Part shown: positions 17,146-27,633 of the stretch, piece after piece
How positions within the stretch are numbered: position 1 is the first letter of the stretch
How the letters are laid out: each line of letters opens with the position of its first letter
From: an uncultured Lachnospiraceae bacterium
GTDB lineage: Bacteria; Bacillota; Clostridia; Lachnospirales; Lachnospiraceae
Direction: 5' to 3'
NCBI GenBank assembly: GCA_947630485.1
Contig: CANRHU010000020.1
Location: 1 to 46,763 of the forward strand
Length of the DNA: 46,763 bases
Notes under the pieces: model-generated
What the model was told of the DNA's origin: nothing
Database searches by the model: none
The model's input: the letters and a program-made list of their open reading frames with translations, nothing else
Position numbers and translations under genes: made by a program

Positions 17146-19389
17146 TTATTCATCGTCGCTGTCAAAGCTGTCGTCACGATCCCTGCGGTCACGGTCCCTG
17201 CCGCCGCGTCCTCCGCGGTCCCTCCGGTCGCCGCGTCCCCCGCGGTCTCCTCTTCCGCCGCGGTCGCCGTGATCGGAGCTCTCGACCACCGGCACATCGC
17301 CGGTCATCTCGCTGGGCTTCATGGTCAGGTTGATGCGTCCCATCTTGTCGATCTCAATGACGCGCACAGTCACCTCGTCGCCGATGTTCACCACGTCCTC
17401 AACCTTACCCACACGCTTCTCGGACAGTCTGGAGATATGGACCATGCCGTCCTTATTCGGAGCAAGCTCGACAAACGCGCCGAAGTTCATGATCCGCGCC
17501 ACCTTGCCGGTGATCACCTGGCCAACCTCCACATCATTGACAATGCTCTCAATGATGCCGATCGCCTTCTTGATCATGTCGGCGTCCACACCGCAGACAG
17601 AAACACTGCCGTCGTCCTCGATATCGATCTTCACGCCGGTCTCCTCGATGATCTTGTTGATCACCTTGCCCTGCTTGCCGACCACGTCGCCGATCTTCTG
17701 CGGATCGATCATGATCTGCTCGATCTTCGGCGCATACGGGCTCAGCTCAGGCCTGGGCTCGGAGATCTCCGGCCTCATGCAGGTATCCATGATAAACAGC
17801 CTGGCCTCGCGGCAGCGGGCGATAGCTCCCTCCACGATGGGCCTTGTCAGGCCGTGGATCTTGATATCCATCTGAATGGCGGTAATACCGTCCTCCGTAC
17901 CGGTCACCTTGAAATCCATGTCGCCGAAGAAATCCTCCAGGCCCTGGATATCGGTCAGCAGTACAAAATCGTCGTCGGTCTCGCCGGTCACCAGACCGCA
18001 GGAAATACCGGCCACCATCTTTTTGATCGGCACGCCCGCCGCCATCAGGGACATGCAGGACGCGCAGGTAGAAGCCATCGAAGTGGAGCCGTTAGACTCG
18101 AAGGTCTCCGATACGGTGCGGATCGCGTAGGGGAACTCCTCCGTGCTGGGAAGCACCGGAAGCAGCGCCCTCTCCGCCAGCGCGCCGTGGCCGATCTCGC
18201 GTCTTCCCGGTCCGCGGCTGGGCTTGGTCTCGCCCACCGAGTAGGACGGGAAATTATAATGATGCATATAGCGCTTGCTGACTTCATTCTCATCCAGACC
18301 GTCCAGTTTCTGCGCGTCGGACAACGGGCCCAGCGTACAGACGTTGCAGATCTGGGTCTGGCCGCGGGTGAACATGGCGGAGCCATGGACTCTCGGGATG
18401 ATATCAACCTCGGCGGAAAGCGGACGGATCTGATTCATCTTACGTCCGTCAGGACGCTTCTGATCCTTGAGGATCATCTTGCGGACCGTCTTCTTCTGAT
18501 ACTGGTAGACGGCCTCGCCGAGAACTGCCAGCCAGTCCTCCTTATCCGCGAACGCTTCCGTAAATTTATCCGTGATGCGGCGGATATTCTCCTCGCGCAC
18601 CTGCTTCTCATCGGTGAAGACCGCCTCTTCCATCTCCTCCGGAGGCACAATCTCCTTCATGGCCGCGAACAGCTCCTCGGGAATCGCGAAGCTCTCATAG
18701 GAATGCTTTTCCTTCCCTACCTCCGCCACGATGGAATCGATGAAGCGGATGATCACCTGATTCACCTCATGGGCCCGGTAGATCGCCTCGATCATGGCCT
18801 CCTCCGGGATCTCGTTGGCGCCGGCCTCAATCATGATAACCTTCTCCCTGGTAGAAGCCACGGTGAGGTTCAGATCGCCCTCCTTCCACTCGGACTGGGA
18901 AGGATTGATAATGAACTGGCCGTCAACCATACCCACCTGGGTCATCGCGCACGGTCCGTCAAACGGAATGTCGGAAATGCACGCCGCGATGGCGGAACCA
19001 AGCATCGCCACCAGCTCCGGGCGGCACTCCGGGTCCACGCTCAAAACCAGATTATTTAACGTCACGTCGTTGCGGTAATCCTTCGGAAACAGCGGCCGCA
19101 TGGGGCGGTCGATCACTCGCGAAGTAAGGACGGCGTTCTCGGACGCTTTCCCCTCGCGCTTATTGAAGCCTCCGGGGATCTTGCCCACGGAATACATCTT
19201 CTCCTCGTACTCAACGCTCAGCGGGAAGAAATCGATGCCCTCCCGCGGCTTATCCGACGCCGTAGCCGTCGAGAGCACGGTCGTGTCCCCATAATGCATA
19301 AAAGCCGCGCCGTTGGCCTGCTTCGCGACCCTGCCGATATCGACTGTCAGCGTCCTGCCTGCCAGTTCCATGGAAAAACTTTTGTACAT
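17146..19389 (-). CDS. pnp: Polyribonucleotide nucleotidyltransferase (PNPase)
   Basis: A phosphorolytic 3'-to-5' exoribonuclease of 747 residues, a ring-shaped trimer in RNA decay. It has two RNase PH-like domains, then KH (IEETGVKIDIEDDGSVSV area) and S1 (VGQVITGKVARIMNFGAFVEL) RNA-binding domains. The last 45 or so residues are an Arg/Gly/Asp repeat (DRGGRGDRGGRG and onward, ending DSFDSDDE), longer than in most PNPases. It follows rpsO, the usual order, with a terminator between them. Autoregulation of pnp through its leader is known in other bacteria but is not visible here. Confidence 0.97.
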   Translation of the reverse strand: MYKSFSMELAGRTLTVDIGRVAKQANGAAFMHYGDTTVLSTATASDKPREGIDFFPLSVEYEEKMYSVGKIPGGFNKREGKASENAVLTSRVIDRPMRPLFPKDYRNDVTLNNLVLSVDPECRPELVAMLGSAIAACISDIPFDGPCAMTQVGMVDGQFIINPSQSEWKEGDLNLTVASTREKVIMIEAGANEIPEEAMIEAIYRAHEVNQVIIRFIDSIVAEVGKEKHSYESFAIPEELFAAMKEIVPPEEMEEAVFTDEKQVREENIRRITDKFTEAFADKEDWLAVLGEAVYQYQKKTVRKMILKDQKRPDGRKMNQIRPLSAEVDIIPRVHGSAMFTRGQTQICNVCTLGPLSDAQKLDGLDENEVSKRYMHHYNFPSYSVGETKPSRGPGRREIGHGALAERALLPVLPSTEEFPYAIRTVSETFESNGSTSMASTCASCMSLMAAGVPIKKMVAGISCGLVTGETDDDFVLLTDIQGLEDFFGDMDFKVTGTEDGITAIQMDIKIHGLTRPIVEGAIARCREARLFIMDTCMRPEISEPRPELSPYAPKIEQIMIDPQKIGDVVGKQGKVINKIIEETGVKIDIEDDGSVSVCGVDADMIKKAIGIIESIVNDVEVGQVITGKVARIMNFGAFVELAPNKDGMVHISRLSEKRVGKVEDVVNIGDEVTVRVIEIDKMGRINLTMKPSEMTGDVPVVESSDHGDRGGRGDRGGRGDRRDRGGRGGRDRDRRDRDDSFDSDDE

Positions 19390-19522
19390 GGTGTAATTCT
19401 CCTTTTATCTATATTTCCCGCAGAAGACGCCGAAACTACTGAAAAATGTACCGCGGGCTGACGGCGATGCGCTTTTCAGCGGTCTCGGAACAGACTTCTG
19501 CGTGGATTGCCATACGAAAGAT

Positions 19523-19546
19523 AGGGTGGAGAGAATCCTCCACCCT
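19523..19546 (-). terminator. Hairpin between rpsO and pnp
   Basis: A 9-bp perfect stem AGGGTGGAG/CTCCACCCT with a 6-nt loop and a short T-rich tail on the minus strand, just past the rpsO stop. It probably gives partial termination or an RNA-processing site, so that pnp gets less transcript than rpsO. Confidence 0.65.
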
Positions 19547-19558
19547 AAGCAGCCGCAA

Positions 19559-19825
19559 TTATTTTCTGATGCCCAATTTGTCGATCAGTGCACGATAGCC
19601 TTCCAGATCCGTTTTCTTCAGATAATTCAGAAGTCCGCGTCTCTGACCTACCATCTTCAGAAGTCCGCGTCTGGAGTGATGATCCTTCTGGTTCACCTTG
19701 AGATGCTCCGTCAGCTCGGTGATCCTCTCTGTCAGGATCGCGATCTGTACCTCCGGAGATCCGGTATCGCCGGGCTTACGCCCGTACTCGGCAATAATAG
19801 CTGCTTTCTTTTCCTTTGAAATCAT
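19559..19825 (-). CDS. rpsO: 30S ribosomal protein S15
   Basis: An 88-residue primary-binding protein of the 30S platform, contacting the 16S rRNA central domain. The family phrases [11 protein letters not shown] and [22 protein letters not shown] are clear. The ATG follows GAGGAGG. The leader from the upstream promoter is about 175 nt and GC-rich; S15 represses its own mRNA in several bacteria through leader structures, but no established S15-binding fold can be claimed here by eye. Confidence 0.98.
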   Translation of the reverse strand: MISKEKKAAIIAEYGRKPGDTGSPEVQIAILTERITELTEHLKVNQKDHHSRRGLLKMVGQRRGLLNYLKKTDLEGYRALIDKLGIRK

Positions 19826-20004
19826 GTTGCTTCCTCCTCATTCTTTACTGACCGCGGACCAAGTAACCGGGTGGAGTATCCGGAAACCGAGCCCCGGCGC
19901 CGACGCAGAGAGTCCGCCGTCCGCGGCTCTGCCTGCGCCCCGCACCGCGCGGAATCGCGCCTCAGACGCCCTTTCCCGCACGCTGCACTGACTGATACGC
20001 ACCT

Positions 20005-20033
20005 ATTCTAGCATAGGGATTTATGGTTGTCAA
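20005..20033 (-). promoter_or_regulatory. Internal promoter for rpsO-pnp
   Basis: Minus strand TTGACA (20028-20033), 17-bp spacer, TAGAAT (20005-20010). The -10 box overlaps the ribF stop codon (20008-20010). It gives rpsO and pnp a strong supply independent of the rimP promoter. Confidence 0.75.
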
Positions 20034-20949
20034 GATAAGATCTCGCATATTCTTCGTCGCGCTCCAGCTGCCTTTTCAGCTCCTCCAGACCGTCAAACTT
20101 CCTCTCCGGCCGCTCGAAATTCAAAAGCTGCACCTGGATGTCCCGGCCGTAGAGATCTCCCTCCCAATCCAGAAGGTTCGTCTCCACGCCGACAGGCCAG
20201 TGGCCCTCCACGGTCGGTTTGCGGCCGATGTTGGTGACGCCGCCCACCGCCCTGCCGTCCAAAAGCACCCTCGAGACATAGACGCCGAAGGGCGGAAGAC
20301 ATTTCTCCTCCGGAGGAATCAGATTCGCCGTGGGATGGCCGAGTCTCGGCCCCCCGATATGGTTGCCGTGAACCACGGTTCCGCAGAACGAATACGGCTG
20401 TCCCAGAAGCTCGTTCACCTTCTCCATATGTCCCCGCTCCAGCTCTTCCTTTATATAACTGCTGCTGATGTCGCGGTCCCCGTCGCGGACCTTATCGATG
20501 ATTTCCACCTCGTAGCCCAGCTTCCCGGCCAGCTTCCTGAGAAGTCCGGCGTCGCCGCTGCGCCTGTAGCCAAACCCGCAGTCCGTGCCGGCGACGACTG
20601 CTTTCGCGTTCATTTTTCCGACCAGTATCTCCTGCACGAAAACCTCCGGGGGCATTTGGGAGACCTGCTCCGTAAACGGATACTCGACCAGATAATCAAT
20701 ACCGAGCGCCTCCATGCCGGCCCTTCGCTCGGCATCGGTCGTGATTACCTGCCGGGGATGGCCTTCCAGCCTGGCTGTCGGCGACATATCGAACGTAAAA
20801 ACCGCGGTTTTATATCCCCGCTTGGCCTTCCACTCCAGCATCTTCCGCAGAAGCGTCTGATGTCCTGCATGGCGGCCGTCAAATTTCCCGATGGAAACGA
20901 CAGTCGGCTCGGTTATATGAAAATCTGTCTCACTGACAAAACACTGCAT
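20008..20949 (-). CDS. ribF: Bifunctional riboflavin kinase / FAD synthetase
   Basis: A 313-residue enzyme that phosphorylates riboflavin to FMN and adenylates FMN to FAD. The N-terminal nucleotidyltransferase shows GKFDGRHAGHQTLL (about 23-36) and SSYIKEELERG; the C-terminal flavokinase shows RLGHPTANL and FGVYVSRV. The ATG at 20949 has GGAGAGGA about 7 nt upstream and lies 4 bp past the truB stop; the longer open frame upstream is the truB gene read out of frame. Location between truB and rpsO is standard. Confidence 0.95.
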   Translation of the reverse strand: MQCFVSETDFHITEPTVVSIGKFDGRHAGHQTLLRKMLEWKAKRGYKTAVFTFDMSPTARLEGHPRQVITTDAERRAGMEALGIDYLVEYPFTEQVSQMPPEVFVQEILVGKMNAKAVVAGTDCGFGYRRSGDAGLLRKLAGKLGYEVEIIDKVRDGDRDISSSYIKEELERGHMEKVNELLGQPYSFCGTVVHGNHIGGPRLGHPTANLIPPEEKCLPPFGVYVSRVLLDGRAVGGVTNIGRKPTVEGHWPVGVETNLLDWEGDLYGRDIQVQLLNFERPERKFDGLEELKRQLERDEEYARSYLDNHKSLC

Positions 20950-20953
20950 AGGA

Positions 20954-21955
20954 CTATCCTCTCCAAAACATCTTGCGCGGCCTAAAGCATCCCCGCTCCT
21001 GCTCGTATGCGTAAATTCCCAGAAACGCGCCGCCGCTGTCATAGAGCCTGAACTCCTGGCCGTCCCTAGGGGCGCCATCCGCAGGGAAACTCCGCTCCCC
21101 CGGACTGCCGGCCGCGGGGAAGCTCTGAGCCTCCTGGCCGTCCTCCGGCGCGGCATCCTCAGAAGAAGCCCCTCTGTCCAGCCGCACCTGCCCAAGCCTG
21201 AGCGGATTGCCGTTATGCGCCATCGTATCCGCCTCCGGTTCCGCATGAGCGCCCGGCCAGCCCGCAAACATCTCCTCCACCTTCACGATACGGCTTTCAA
21301 GCTCCCCTCTGTCCCGCAGCTGCTCGATCTGCGAAAGCCGCAGGCTTTCCTTCACGTCAAAGCGCCCCACGCGCACCCGCAGAAGGCTTTCCATACAGGC
21401 CCCGCACCCCAGCTTCCGGCCGATGTCATGGCAGAGCGTCCGGATATAGGTTCCTTTGGAACAGTAAACGGTCATCGCGACATGCGGGAGCTGTACCGAC
21501 TCGATGTCAATCCGGTGAATCGTCACAGGCCTGGCCTTTCTCTCCACGGTTTTCCCCTCGCGCGCCAGCTCATAAAGCTTTTTGCCGTTTACCTTCAGCG
21601 CCGAATACATGGGGGGAATCTGCTCGTATGCCCCGACAAAGCTCTGAACCGCCTCTATCGCCTGCTGCGGCGACACCGCGGGCTCCGTCTGGTTCACGAC
21701 CCGCCCCGTGATATCCTGGGTATCTGTCTCCACGCCCAAAAGCATCTCCGTCCGGTATACCTTACCCTCGTCCGTCAGCAGGTCACAGAGTCTGGTCGCC
21801 TGCCCCAGGCATACGGGAAGCACCCCTTCCGCGTCCGGATCCAGGGTGCCTGTATGACCGATCTTTTTCATTTTCAGAATACCTCGGAGCTTCGCCACCA
21901 CGTCATGGGAAGTGAAGCCCCGTTCCTTGTATACGTTCAGTACGCCCTCGTACAT
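20954..21955 (-). CDS. truB: tRNA pseudouridine-55 synthase TruB
   Basis: A 333-residue enzyme that makes pseudouridine 55 in the T-loop of tRNAs. Catalytic Asp39 lies in GHTGTLDPDAEGVLP. The motif YSALKVNGKKLYELAREG and the KGTYIRTL region are clear. The ATG at 21955 has GGGAGG 6 nt upstream. The C-terminal part carries an odd Gly/Glu/Ala/Pro-rich insert with a repeated APEDGQE / APRDGQE phrase at roughly residues 275-310, before FRLYDSGGAFLGIY of the PUA-like end, making the protein slightly long. Confidence 0.95.
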   Translation of the reverse strand: MYEGVLNVYKERGFTSHDVVAKLRGILKMKKIGHTGTLDPDAEGVLPVCLGQATRLCDLLTDEGKVYRTEMLLGVETDTQDITGRVVNQTEPAVSPQQAIEAVQSFVGAYEQIPPMYSALKVNGKKLYELAREGKTVERKARPVTIHRIDIESVQLPHVAMTVYCSKGTYIRTLCHDIGRKLGCGACMESLLRVRVGRFDVKESLRLSQIEQLRDRGELESRIVKVEEMFAGWPGAHAEPEADTMAHNGNPLRLGQVRLDRGASSEDAAPEDGQEAQSFPAAGSPGERSFPADGAPRDGQEFRLYDSGGAFLGIYAYEQERGCFRPRKMFWRG

Positions 21956-22000
21956 CCGCATCCTCCCGTCCCCGCCTTCTGCCGGACGCATCATCCGGCG

Positions 22001-22984
22001 CTACGGCCGCTTTCCGGCGCCCTCCTGCTCATGCTGCAGAATCTGGCGCTCGATATGCGCAGACAGATTGTTGATCACATCATGGACGGTTCCGTACATC
22101 GTGCAGCCGGCCGCTTTCTTGTGGCCGCCTCCGCCGAAATACTTGGCGATACTGCTGACATCCACGTAATTCTTGGCGCGCAGGCTCGCTTTAAACTGCC
22201 CCGTCCCGATCTCGCAGAGGAAGATGGCTACCTCCACGCCGTCGATCAGCCTCAGCTGCTCCACAATGCCGTCCAGATCGCTTCTCTCCACGCCGTAGAA
22301 CTCCATATCCTTTTTCCGCACGACGCTGAAAATCGCCCGGCCGTCCAGAAACGCCACGCTTTCCAGCAGGGCCCGGCCCAAAATCTGCGTCTGCAGATAC
22401 GTTTTCCTGTAAAAGGCCTCGTCGATAATCCGCCCGAAATCAATGCCTTTTTTCATCAGCTGCCCGGCGATTTCCATGGTTCTGACGGAAGTATTGTCGT
22501 ATTTGAACACGCCGCTGTCCGTGACGATTCCGGTATAGAGACATTCCGCCACATCGCGGCTGATGCGCTCCGCGTTCAGCTGTTCAAAGAGAACCTCGCA
22601 GGTCGAGCTTGCCTCAGAATGGATGATATTCTCCATGGCATATCCTGGATTTGTCACATGATGATCCAGACAGAGCGAATACGCGGCCCTATCCAGAACT
22701 GTCTCAAAATTTTTCAGCATATCCCGCGCGGAGCAGTCCAGACAGACGCACAGATCCGCTTTGAGCCCCTTGGGGACTTCATGGCAGATCGCGTCAAAAT
22801 TCTTCAGATAGGACAGCTTCTGCGGCCCTTTTTCCAGGTAAACCTTCACGTTCTTGGCAGGATCCTGCTCCTTAATGTAATTATACACAGCCAGGCAGCT
22901 GCCGATGCAGTCGCCGTCCGGGTTCGTATGTCCCAAAACGGCGATCGTATCCGCCCGGCTGATCAGCTCTTCCAGTCTCGTCAT
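22001..22984 (-). CDS. nrnA: DHH-family nanoRNase / pAp phosphatase NrnA
   Basis: A 327-residue DHH/DHHA1 phosphoesterase that degrades short oligoribonucleotides and dephosphorylates pAp in Firmicutes. Metal-binding motifs are visible: GHTNPDGDCIGS near residues 18-29, the DHH motif in CLDHHVTN, and the DHHA1 substrate loop FGGGGHKKAAGC near the end. I prefer the ATG at 22984; a GTG two codons upstream is possible, with AGGAGA closer to it. It sits between rbfA and truB as in Bacillus-like operons. Confidence 0.93.
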   Translation of the reverse strand: MTRLEELISRADTIAVLGHTNPDGDCIGSCLAVYNYIKEQDPAKNVKVYLEKGPQKLSYLKNFDAICHEVPKGLKADLCVCLDCSARDMLKNFETVLDRAAYSLCLDHHVTNPGYAMENIIHSEASSTCEVLFEQLNAERISRDVAECLYTGIVTDSGVFKYDNTSVRTMEIAGQLMKKGIDFGRIIDEAFYRKTYLQTQILGRALLESVAFLDGRAIFSVVRKKDMEFYGVERSDLDGIVEQLRLIDGVEVAIFLCEIGTGQFKASLRAKNYVDVSSIAKYFGGGGHKKAAGCTMYGTVHDVINNLSAHIERQILQHEQEGAGKRP

Positions 22985-23016
22985 GAACACTGCTCTCCTC
23001 TTTTTCCAACGCTTTT

Positions 23017-23397
23017 CTATTCTTCCGGATCCTCCCGCAGATCCTTTGTCACATCATCGATCAGATGGGTCATATTCACACCGTATTCGATGGAAGAATC
23101 CGCAACGAACGTAATCTCCGGCGTATTGCGCAGGTTGACCCGCGCCGCCAGCTCCCTGCGGATAAAACCGACCGCATTCTTAAGACCTGCCAGAACCTCC
23201 TTCTGTCCGTCAGGGCCGCCGCCCAGAACGCTGATATAAGCCTTGCAGTATTTGAGATCCGGCGACACCTCCGCGCCGGTGACCGTGACCATGGCGCCCT
23301 TCAGGCGCGGATCCTTCACCTGCGTGCGGATGATCTCGGAGAGCTCCCGCTGCACTTCCATATTGATTCTTGTGTTCTTGATACTGTTTTTACGCAT
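23017..23397 (-). CDS. rbfA: Ribosome-binding factor A
   Basis: A 126-residue KH-like protein that binds the maturing 30S subunit and helps 16S rRNA 5'-end processing. Family features are INMEVQRELSEIIRTQVKDPRL and the AKAYISV-like strand (CKAYISVLG). The length is normal. It lies 77 bp downstream of infB in the translation operon. Confidence 0.95.
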   Translation of the reverse strand: MRKNSIKNTRINMEVQRELSEIIRTQVKDPRLKGAMVTVTGAEVSPDLKYCKAYISVLGGGPDGQKEVLAGLKNAVGFIRRELAARVNLRNTPEITFVADSSIEYGVNMTHLIDDVTKDLREDPEE

Positions 23398-23474
23398 GCT
23401 GTTTCCCTTCCCGCGCGGTCCGTCCCGCCTCTCCGGCCAGGCCCGCCTGCCAGGCGGCCCGGCCAGCCGGCAGT

Positions 23475-26400
23475 CTACCGCGGCACCTCGACCATGGCGT
23501 ACGCCTCGATCATATCGTCCTCCTGGACGTCGTTAAACTTCTCAAAGGACAGGCCGCACTCGTAACCGGTGGCCACCTCCTTTACGTCATCCTTAAATCT
23601 CTTCAGAGACGCCAGCGGGCCCTCATACAGCTTCTCTCCGTTTCTCGTGATTCGCACGGAACAGCCTCTCTGAAGCTTGCCGTCCAGTACATACGAACCC
23701 GCGATGGTTCCCACGCCAGAGGCCCTGAAGGTCTGACGGACCACAGCGTGGCCGATCACCTGCTCCTCGAAGATCGGATCCAGCATACCCTTCATCGCGG
23801 CTTCCACGTCCTCGATCGCCTGGTAAATGACACGGTACAGGCGGATATCCACTTTCTCCTGCTCCGCGATGGATTTGGCGGTAGCGTCCGGCCTCACATT
23901 GAAGCCGATAATGATCGCGTTGCTGGCCGAGGCCAGGGTTACGTCGGATTCATTGATCGCGCCGACGCCTCCGTGAATCACCTTGACGACCACTTCTTCG
24001 TTGGAAAGCTTCGTCAGGCTCTGGGTCACGGCCTCCACCGAGCCCTGCACATCCGCCTTGACAATGATCGGAAGCTCCTTCACGTTGCCGGCCTGAATCT
24101 GCGTGAACAGATCATCCAGGGACAGCTTCGCCTTGGTGTCCTCGATCAGCTTGTTCTTGCCCTCGGAAATAAATGTCTCCGCGAAGCTCCGCGCCTCTTT
24201 CTCACTGTCGCAGGACACGAAGATCTCGCCTGCTCCCGGAACGCCGTTGAGTCCCAGGATCTCCACAGGCGTGGAGGGAAGCGCTTCTTTTACCCTGCGT
24301 CCCTTGTCGTCCATCATGGCGCGGACCTTGCCGTAGCAGGCGCCCACAGCCACATTGTCGCCCACCCGCAGGGTGCCCTTCTGCACCAGCATCGTAGCCA
24401 CCGGGCCCTTGCCCTTGTCAAGCTGCGCCTCGATGACCAGACCGCGGGCGTTGCGGTTGGGATTGGCCTTCAGTTCCTTCACTTCCGCCGTCAGAAGGAT
24501 CATCTCCAAAAGATCCGGGATGCCCTCCTTCGTATGGGCGGACACGGGCACGAAAATGGTACTGCCGCCCCAGTCCTCCGGAATCAGCTGGTACTCCGTC
24601 ATCTCCTGCTTTACGCGCTCCACATTGGCGCTTGGTTTATCGATCTTATTGACGGCGACGATGATCTCGACGCCGGCCGCCTTGGCGTGGTTGATGGCCT
24701 CAACCGTCTGCGGCATGACGCCGTCGTCCGCGGCCACCACCAGCACCGCGATATCCGTGGACTGGGCGCCCCTCATACGCATGGCCGTAAAGGCCTCGTG
24801 GCCGGGGGTATCCAGGAAGGTGATCTTCTGTCCGCGGATCTCCACCGTATAAGCGCCGATATGCTGAGTGATGCCGCCCGCCTCGTGGGAGGTCACATTG
24901 GTCTGCCGGATCGCGTCCAGCAGGGAGGTCTTGCCGTGGTCGACATGGCCCATCACACAGACCACCGGGGGTCTCGGGATCATATCCGCCTCGTTCTCCT
25001 CATCCTCGCGCAGAAGATCACCGATTACATCCTCCTTCTCCTCCTTCTCACAGAGCACTTCATACTCCATGGCTATCTCTTCCGCCTGGTCGTAATCGAT
25101 CTCCTGATTCAGGGTCACAACGGTTCCCTTAAGGAAAAGCTTCTTTACAATGGCGGAGGGCTGCAGCTTCATCTTCTCTGCCAGCTCCTTGATGGTCAGG
25201 GTCTCCGGAATCGTGATGACCTTGATGGAGTCCTCCACCTTCGCCTCCGCCGTCTTCTGCGGCATGATAAACGGATGTTTATTCGTCACGGACTTGCCCT
25301 TGGATCTCGGGCCGTCCTCGTTCATACTCTTCTTATTGTCGTAGCGGTCATTCTTATGGGCATTCTTCTGGGCGCGGTTGCTCTGGGGCTTTGTCGCAAT
25401 CGGCGTATCGAAGGATTTGCCGCCGTCGCGGCCGCCCGGACGGCTGCCCTGGTTTCTCCCTCCGTCGCGGCTTCCGTCACGGTTTCCGAAGCCGCCCTGG
25501 CTCCTTCCTCCGTCTCGGCTCCCGTCGCGGCCTCCGAAACCGCCCTGGCCTCTTCCTCCGTCTCGGCTCCCGTCTCGGCTTCCGAAGCTGCCCTGGCCTC
25601 TTCCTCCGTCTCGGCTCCCGTCTCGGCTTCCGAAGCTGCCCTGGCCTCTTCCGTCTCGACTCCCGTCGCGGCCTCCATCTCGGCTTCCGAAGCCGCCCTG
25701 GCCTCTTCCTCCGTCTCGGCTCCCGTCTCGGCTTCCGAAGCCGCCCTGACCTCTTCCGTCTCGGCTCCCGTCGCGGCTTCCATCGCGATTCCCATCGCGG
25801 CCTCCGAAACCGCCCTGGCCTCTTCCGTCTCGGTTCCCGTCGCGGCTTCCATCGCGATTCCCATCGCGGCCTCCGAAACCGCCCTGGCCTTTTCCGTCTC
25901 GGTTCCCGTCGCGGCCTCCGAAACCGCCCTGGCTTCTTCCTCCGTCGCCTCTTCCATCGCGGCTCCCGTCACGGCTTCCGAATGCGCCCTGGCCTCTTCC
26001 GTCTCGGTTCCCATCGCGATTTCCATCGCGGCCTCCGGCATTTCCCAGATTCCTTCCGCTGTCACGGCCGCCCGTCCGGCTGCCCTGAGGACGCATTCCG
26101 TCCCTGCCCGCCGCCGCGGTCTGCGCGTCAGCGCTCTGGGGACGCGTTCCCTGCGTCTGCACACTCTGCCCCTGCACACGGATATTCTCCGGCTTTTCGG
26201 CAGAAGCCGCGCCCTGGGAATGGCTGCCGCTCTCCGTCGGTGAGACGTTCCCGCCTGCCTGCTGGGACGCCGGCTGCGAAACCGCCGTTCTTGCCGCTGC
26301 GGCAGACTGTGCCGGTTCCTTCGGCAGCGTCCCCGCCTGGGGACGCGCTGTCTCCGGCGTGGTCTGCGCCTGCGGACGGACGTTTTCCGGCGCTGCGGCG

Positions 26401-27311
26401 GACGGATTCTGTGACGGAACCGCGGACTGCGAAGTCTGCGGGCGAACCGGCGCCTGCTGCGGTCTCACCCCGGACTGGCCTGCTCCCGCTGCCGCCTGCG
26501 GACGCGCTCCGGGCTGGCCTGCCCCTGCCTGCTGCGGACGCACTCCGGGCTGACCTGCTCCCGCTGCCGCCTGCGGCCTCATTCCGGGCTGGCCTGCTCC
26601 CGCCGCCGCCTGCGGCCTCACTCCGGGCTGGCCTGCTCCCGCCGCCTGCGGCCTCACTCCGGGCTGGCCTGCTCCCACCGCCTGCGGACGCGCCCCGGGC
26701 TGTCCCTGCGGACGAAGCCCCTGCTGCCCCTGCGGGCGCAGTCCGCCCTGTCCCTGCGGGCGAAATCCATTCGGACTCTGCGGACGCAGTCCGTCGCGTC
26801 TGCCGGCGTTTCCGGAATTCTGCCCGGAACGGTTATTCTTCATCGTCTCCGAATTCTGCGGACGATAGACCGCAATCAATTTTTTCTTCGGCGCCGGAGC
26901 ACCTGCTGCCGGCTGAGCCGGTTCCTGAGCGGCGCCGGCCGCCTGCGGGCGCGCCGAGGACTGGCTGGCGGACGCCTGGTTTACGGGCGATTGGCTGGCG
27001 GACGAAGCCTGGCCTTGAACCGCTGCCGGACGCGCTCCGCCTGCCCCCGCGCCGTTTGCCGCGGCCGGGCGCGCGGAAGAAGCGGCTGCGCTTCCCGCGG
27101 GCGCGGCGCTCCGGGCGGCCTCCGCCGCCTGCGGCGGCGTCTCCTTCTTTCCTGCCGCTTTCGCCGGCGCAAGGGACGCGCGCACAGCGCCCGCCTCCTT
27201 CTCGCTGATGTTGGAGGAATGGGTTTTGCCCGTCACCCCCTGCTCAGCCAGAATATCTAATACCTCTTTATTGGATTTGCCCAATTCCTTCGCAAATTCA
27301 CTCACTCTCAT
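23475..27311 (-). CDS. infB: Translation initiation factor IF-2 with very long repeat-rich N terminus
   Basis: A GTPase of 1278 residues that places initiator fMet-tRNA on the 30S subunit. The N-terminal IF2_N module ([21 protein letters not shown]) is followed by about 590 low-complexity residues: an Ala/Gln/Pro part, a [11 protein letters not shown] repeat (about 176-295) and an Arg-Asp-Gly/Gln-Gly-Gly-Phe-Gly repeat (about 427-631). A second IF2_N-like module ([17 protein letters not shown]) precedes the GTPase with G1 GHVDHGKT near 788-795, DTPGHEAF and NKID, then domains II-IV. Most IF-2 proteins are 700-950 residues. GGAGGTAG supports the start, which overlaps ylxQ by 14 bp. Confidence 0.96.
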   Translation of the reverse strand: MRVSEFAKELGKSNKEVLDILAEQGVTGKTHSSNISEKEAGAVRASLAPAKAAGKKETPPQAAEAARSAAPAGSAAASSARPAAANGAGAGGARPAAVQGQASSASQSPVNQASASQSSARPQAAGAAQEPAQPAAGAPAPKKKLIAVYRPQNSETMKNNRSGQNSGNAGRRDGLRPQSPNGFRPQGQGGLRPQGQQGLRPQGQPGARPQAVGAGQPGVRPQAAGAGQPGVRPQAAAGAGQPGMRPQAAAGAGQPGVRPQQAGAGQPGARPQAAAGAGQSGVRPQQAPVRPQTSQSAVPSQNPSAAAPENVRPQAQTTPETARPQAGTLPKEPAQSAAAARTAVSQPASQQAGGNVSPTESGSHSQGAASAEKPENIRVQGQSVQTQGTRPQSADAQTAAAGRDGMRPQGSRTGGRDSGRNLGNAGGRDGNRDGNRDGRGQGAFGSRDGSRDGRGDGGRSQGGFGGRDGNRDGKGQGGFGGRDGNRDGSRDGNRDGRGQGGFGGRDGNRDGSRDGSRDGRGQGGFGSRDGSRDGGRGQGGFGSRDGGRDGSRDGRGQGSFGSRDGSRDGGRGQGSFGSRDGSRDGGRGQGGFGGRDGSRDGGRSQGGFGNRDGSRDGGRNQGSRPGGRDGGKSFDTPIATKPQSNRAQKNAHKNDRYDNKKSMNEDGPRSKGKSVTNKHPFIMPQKTAEAKVEDSIKVITIPETLTIKELAEKMKLQPSAIVKKLFLKGTVVTLNQEIDYDQAEEIAMEYEVLCEKEEKEDVIGDLLREDEENEADMIPRPPVVCVMGHVDHGKTSLLDAIRQTNVTSHEAGGITQHIGAYTVEIRGQKITFLDTPGHEAFTAMRMRGAQSTDIAVLVVAADDGVMPQTVEAINHAKAAGVEIIVAVNKIDKPSANVERVKQEMTEYQLIPEDWGGSTIFVPVSAHTKEGIPDLLEMILLTAEVKELKANPNRNARGLVIEAQLDKGKGPVATMLVQKGTLRVGDNVAVGACYGKVRAMMDDKGRRVKEALPSTPVEILGLNGVPGAGEIFVSCDSEKEARSFAETFISEGKNKLIEDTKAKLSLDDLFTQIQAGNVKELPIIVKADVQGSVEAVTQSLTKLSNEEVVVKVIHGGVGAINESDVTLASASNAIIIGFNVRPDATAKSIAEQEKVDIRLYRVIYQAIEDVEAAMKGMLDPIFEEQVIGHAVVRQTFRASGVGTIAGSYVLDGKLQRGCSVRITRNGEKLYEGPLASLKRFKDDVKEVATGYECGLSFEKFNDVQEDDMIEAYAMVEVPR
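25419..26033 (-). repeat. RDG-repeat tract inside infB
   Basis: About 615 bp of near-tandem repeats encoding units such as [16 protein letters not shown], roughly eleven times with small changes. At DNA level the units are close copies, so the tract is likely to vary in length between strains. Confidence 0.85.
26427..26786 (-). repeat. PQ/GAGQPG repeat tract inside infB
   Basis: A tract coding for repeated [17 protein letters not shown] units (shorter RPQGQ units come first). It is distinct from the RDG tract further on in the same protein. Confidence 0.8.
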
Positions 27312-27633
27312 ACTTACTACCTCCGATCCTATTCATTTGTTTTACCAATGCGCCGGCGAGCCCTTCATCCATAACGGCCAGAGACGCTCGCATCTCCTTG
27401 CCACAGGCGCGTCCAAGCTCGTCTTTTCTGCCAAATACACAGATGGGAACCCGATAATAAGTACACATGTTGGCAAACATCTTTCTGGTGTTGCCGGAAG
27501 CCTCCTCCGAGACGATTACCAGATACGCCTTCCCGCTTTTGACGGCCTTCTCCGTGGAGAACTCGCCGCTCGCGGTCCTGCCTGCCTTTGTGGCCAGCCC
27601 GATCAGGTTCAGGGTCTTCTGTCTGTCATCCAA
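27298..27633 (-). CDS. ylxQ: L7Ae-family ribosomal protein YlxQ
   Basis: A 111-residue member of the L7Ae/L30e family, RNA-binding proteins that recognise kink-turns. It starts [23 protein letters not shown] after the initiator, with [17 protein letters not shown] in the core. The start codon is TTG (27633), overlapping the ylxR end by 8 bp, with GGAG a short way upstream; coupling to ylxR translation is likely. It always lies between ylxR and infB in this operon type. The exact cellular role is still unclear. Confidence 0.92.
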   Translation of the reverse strand: MDDRQKTLNLIGLATKAGRTASGEFSTEKAVKSGKAYLVIVSEEASGNTRKMFANMCTYYRVPICVFGRKDELGRACGKEMRASLAVMDEGLAGALVKQMNRIGGSKYESE

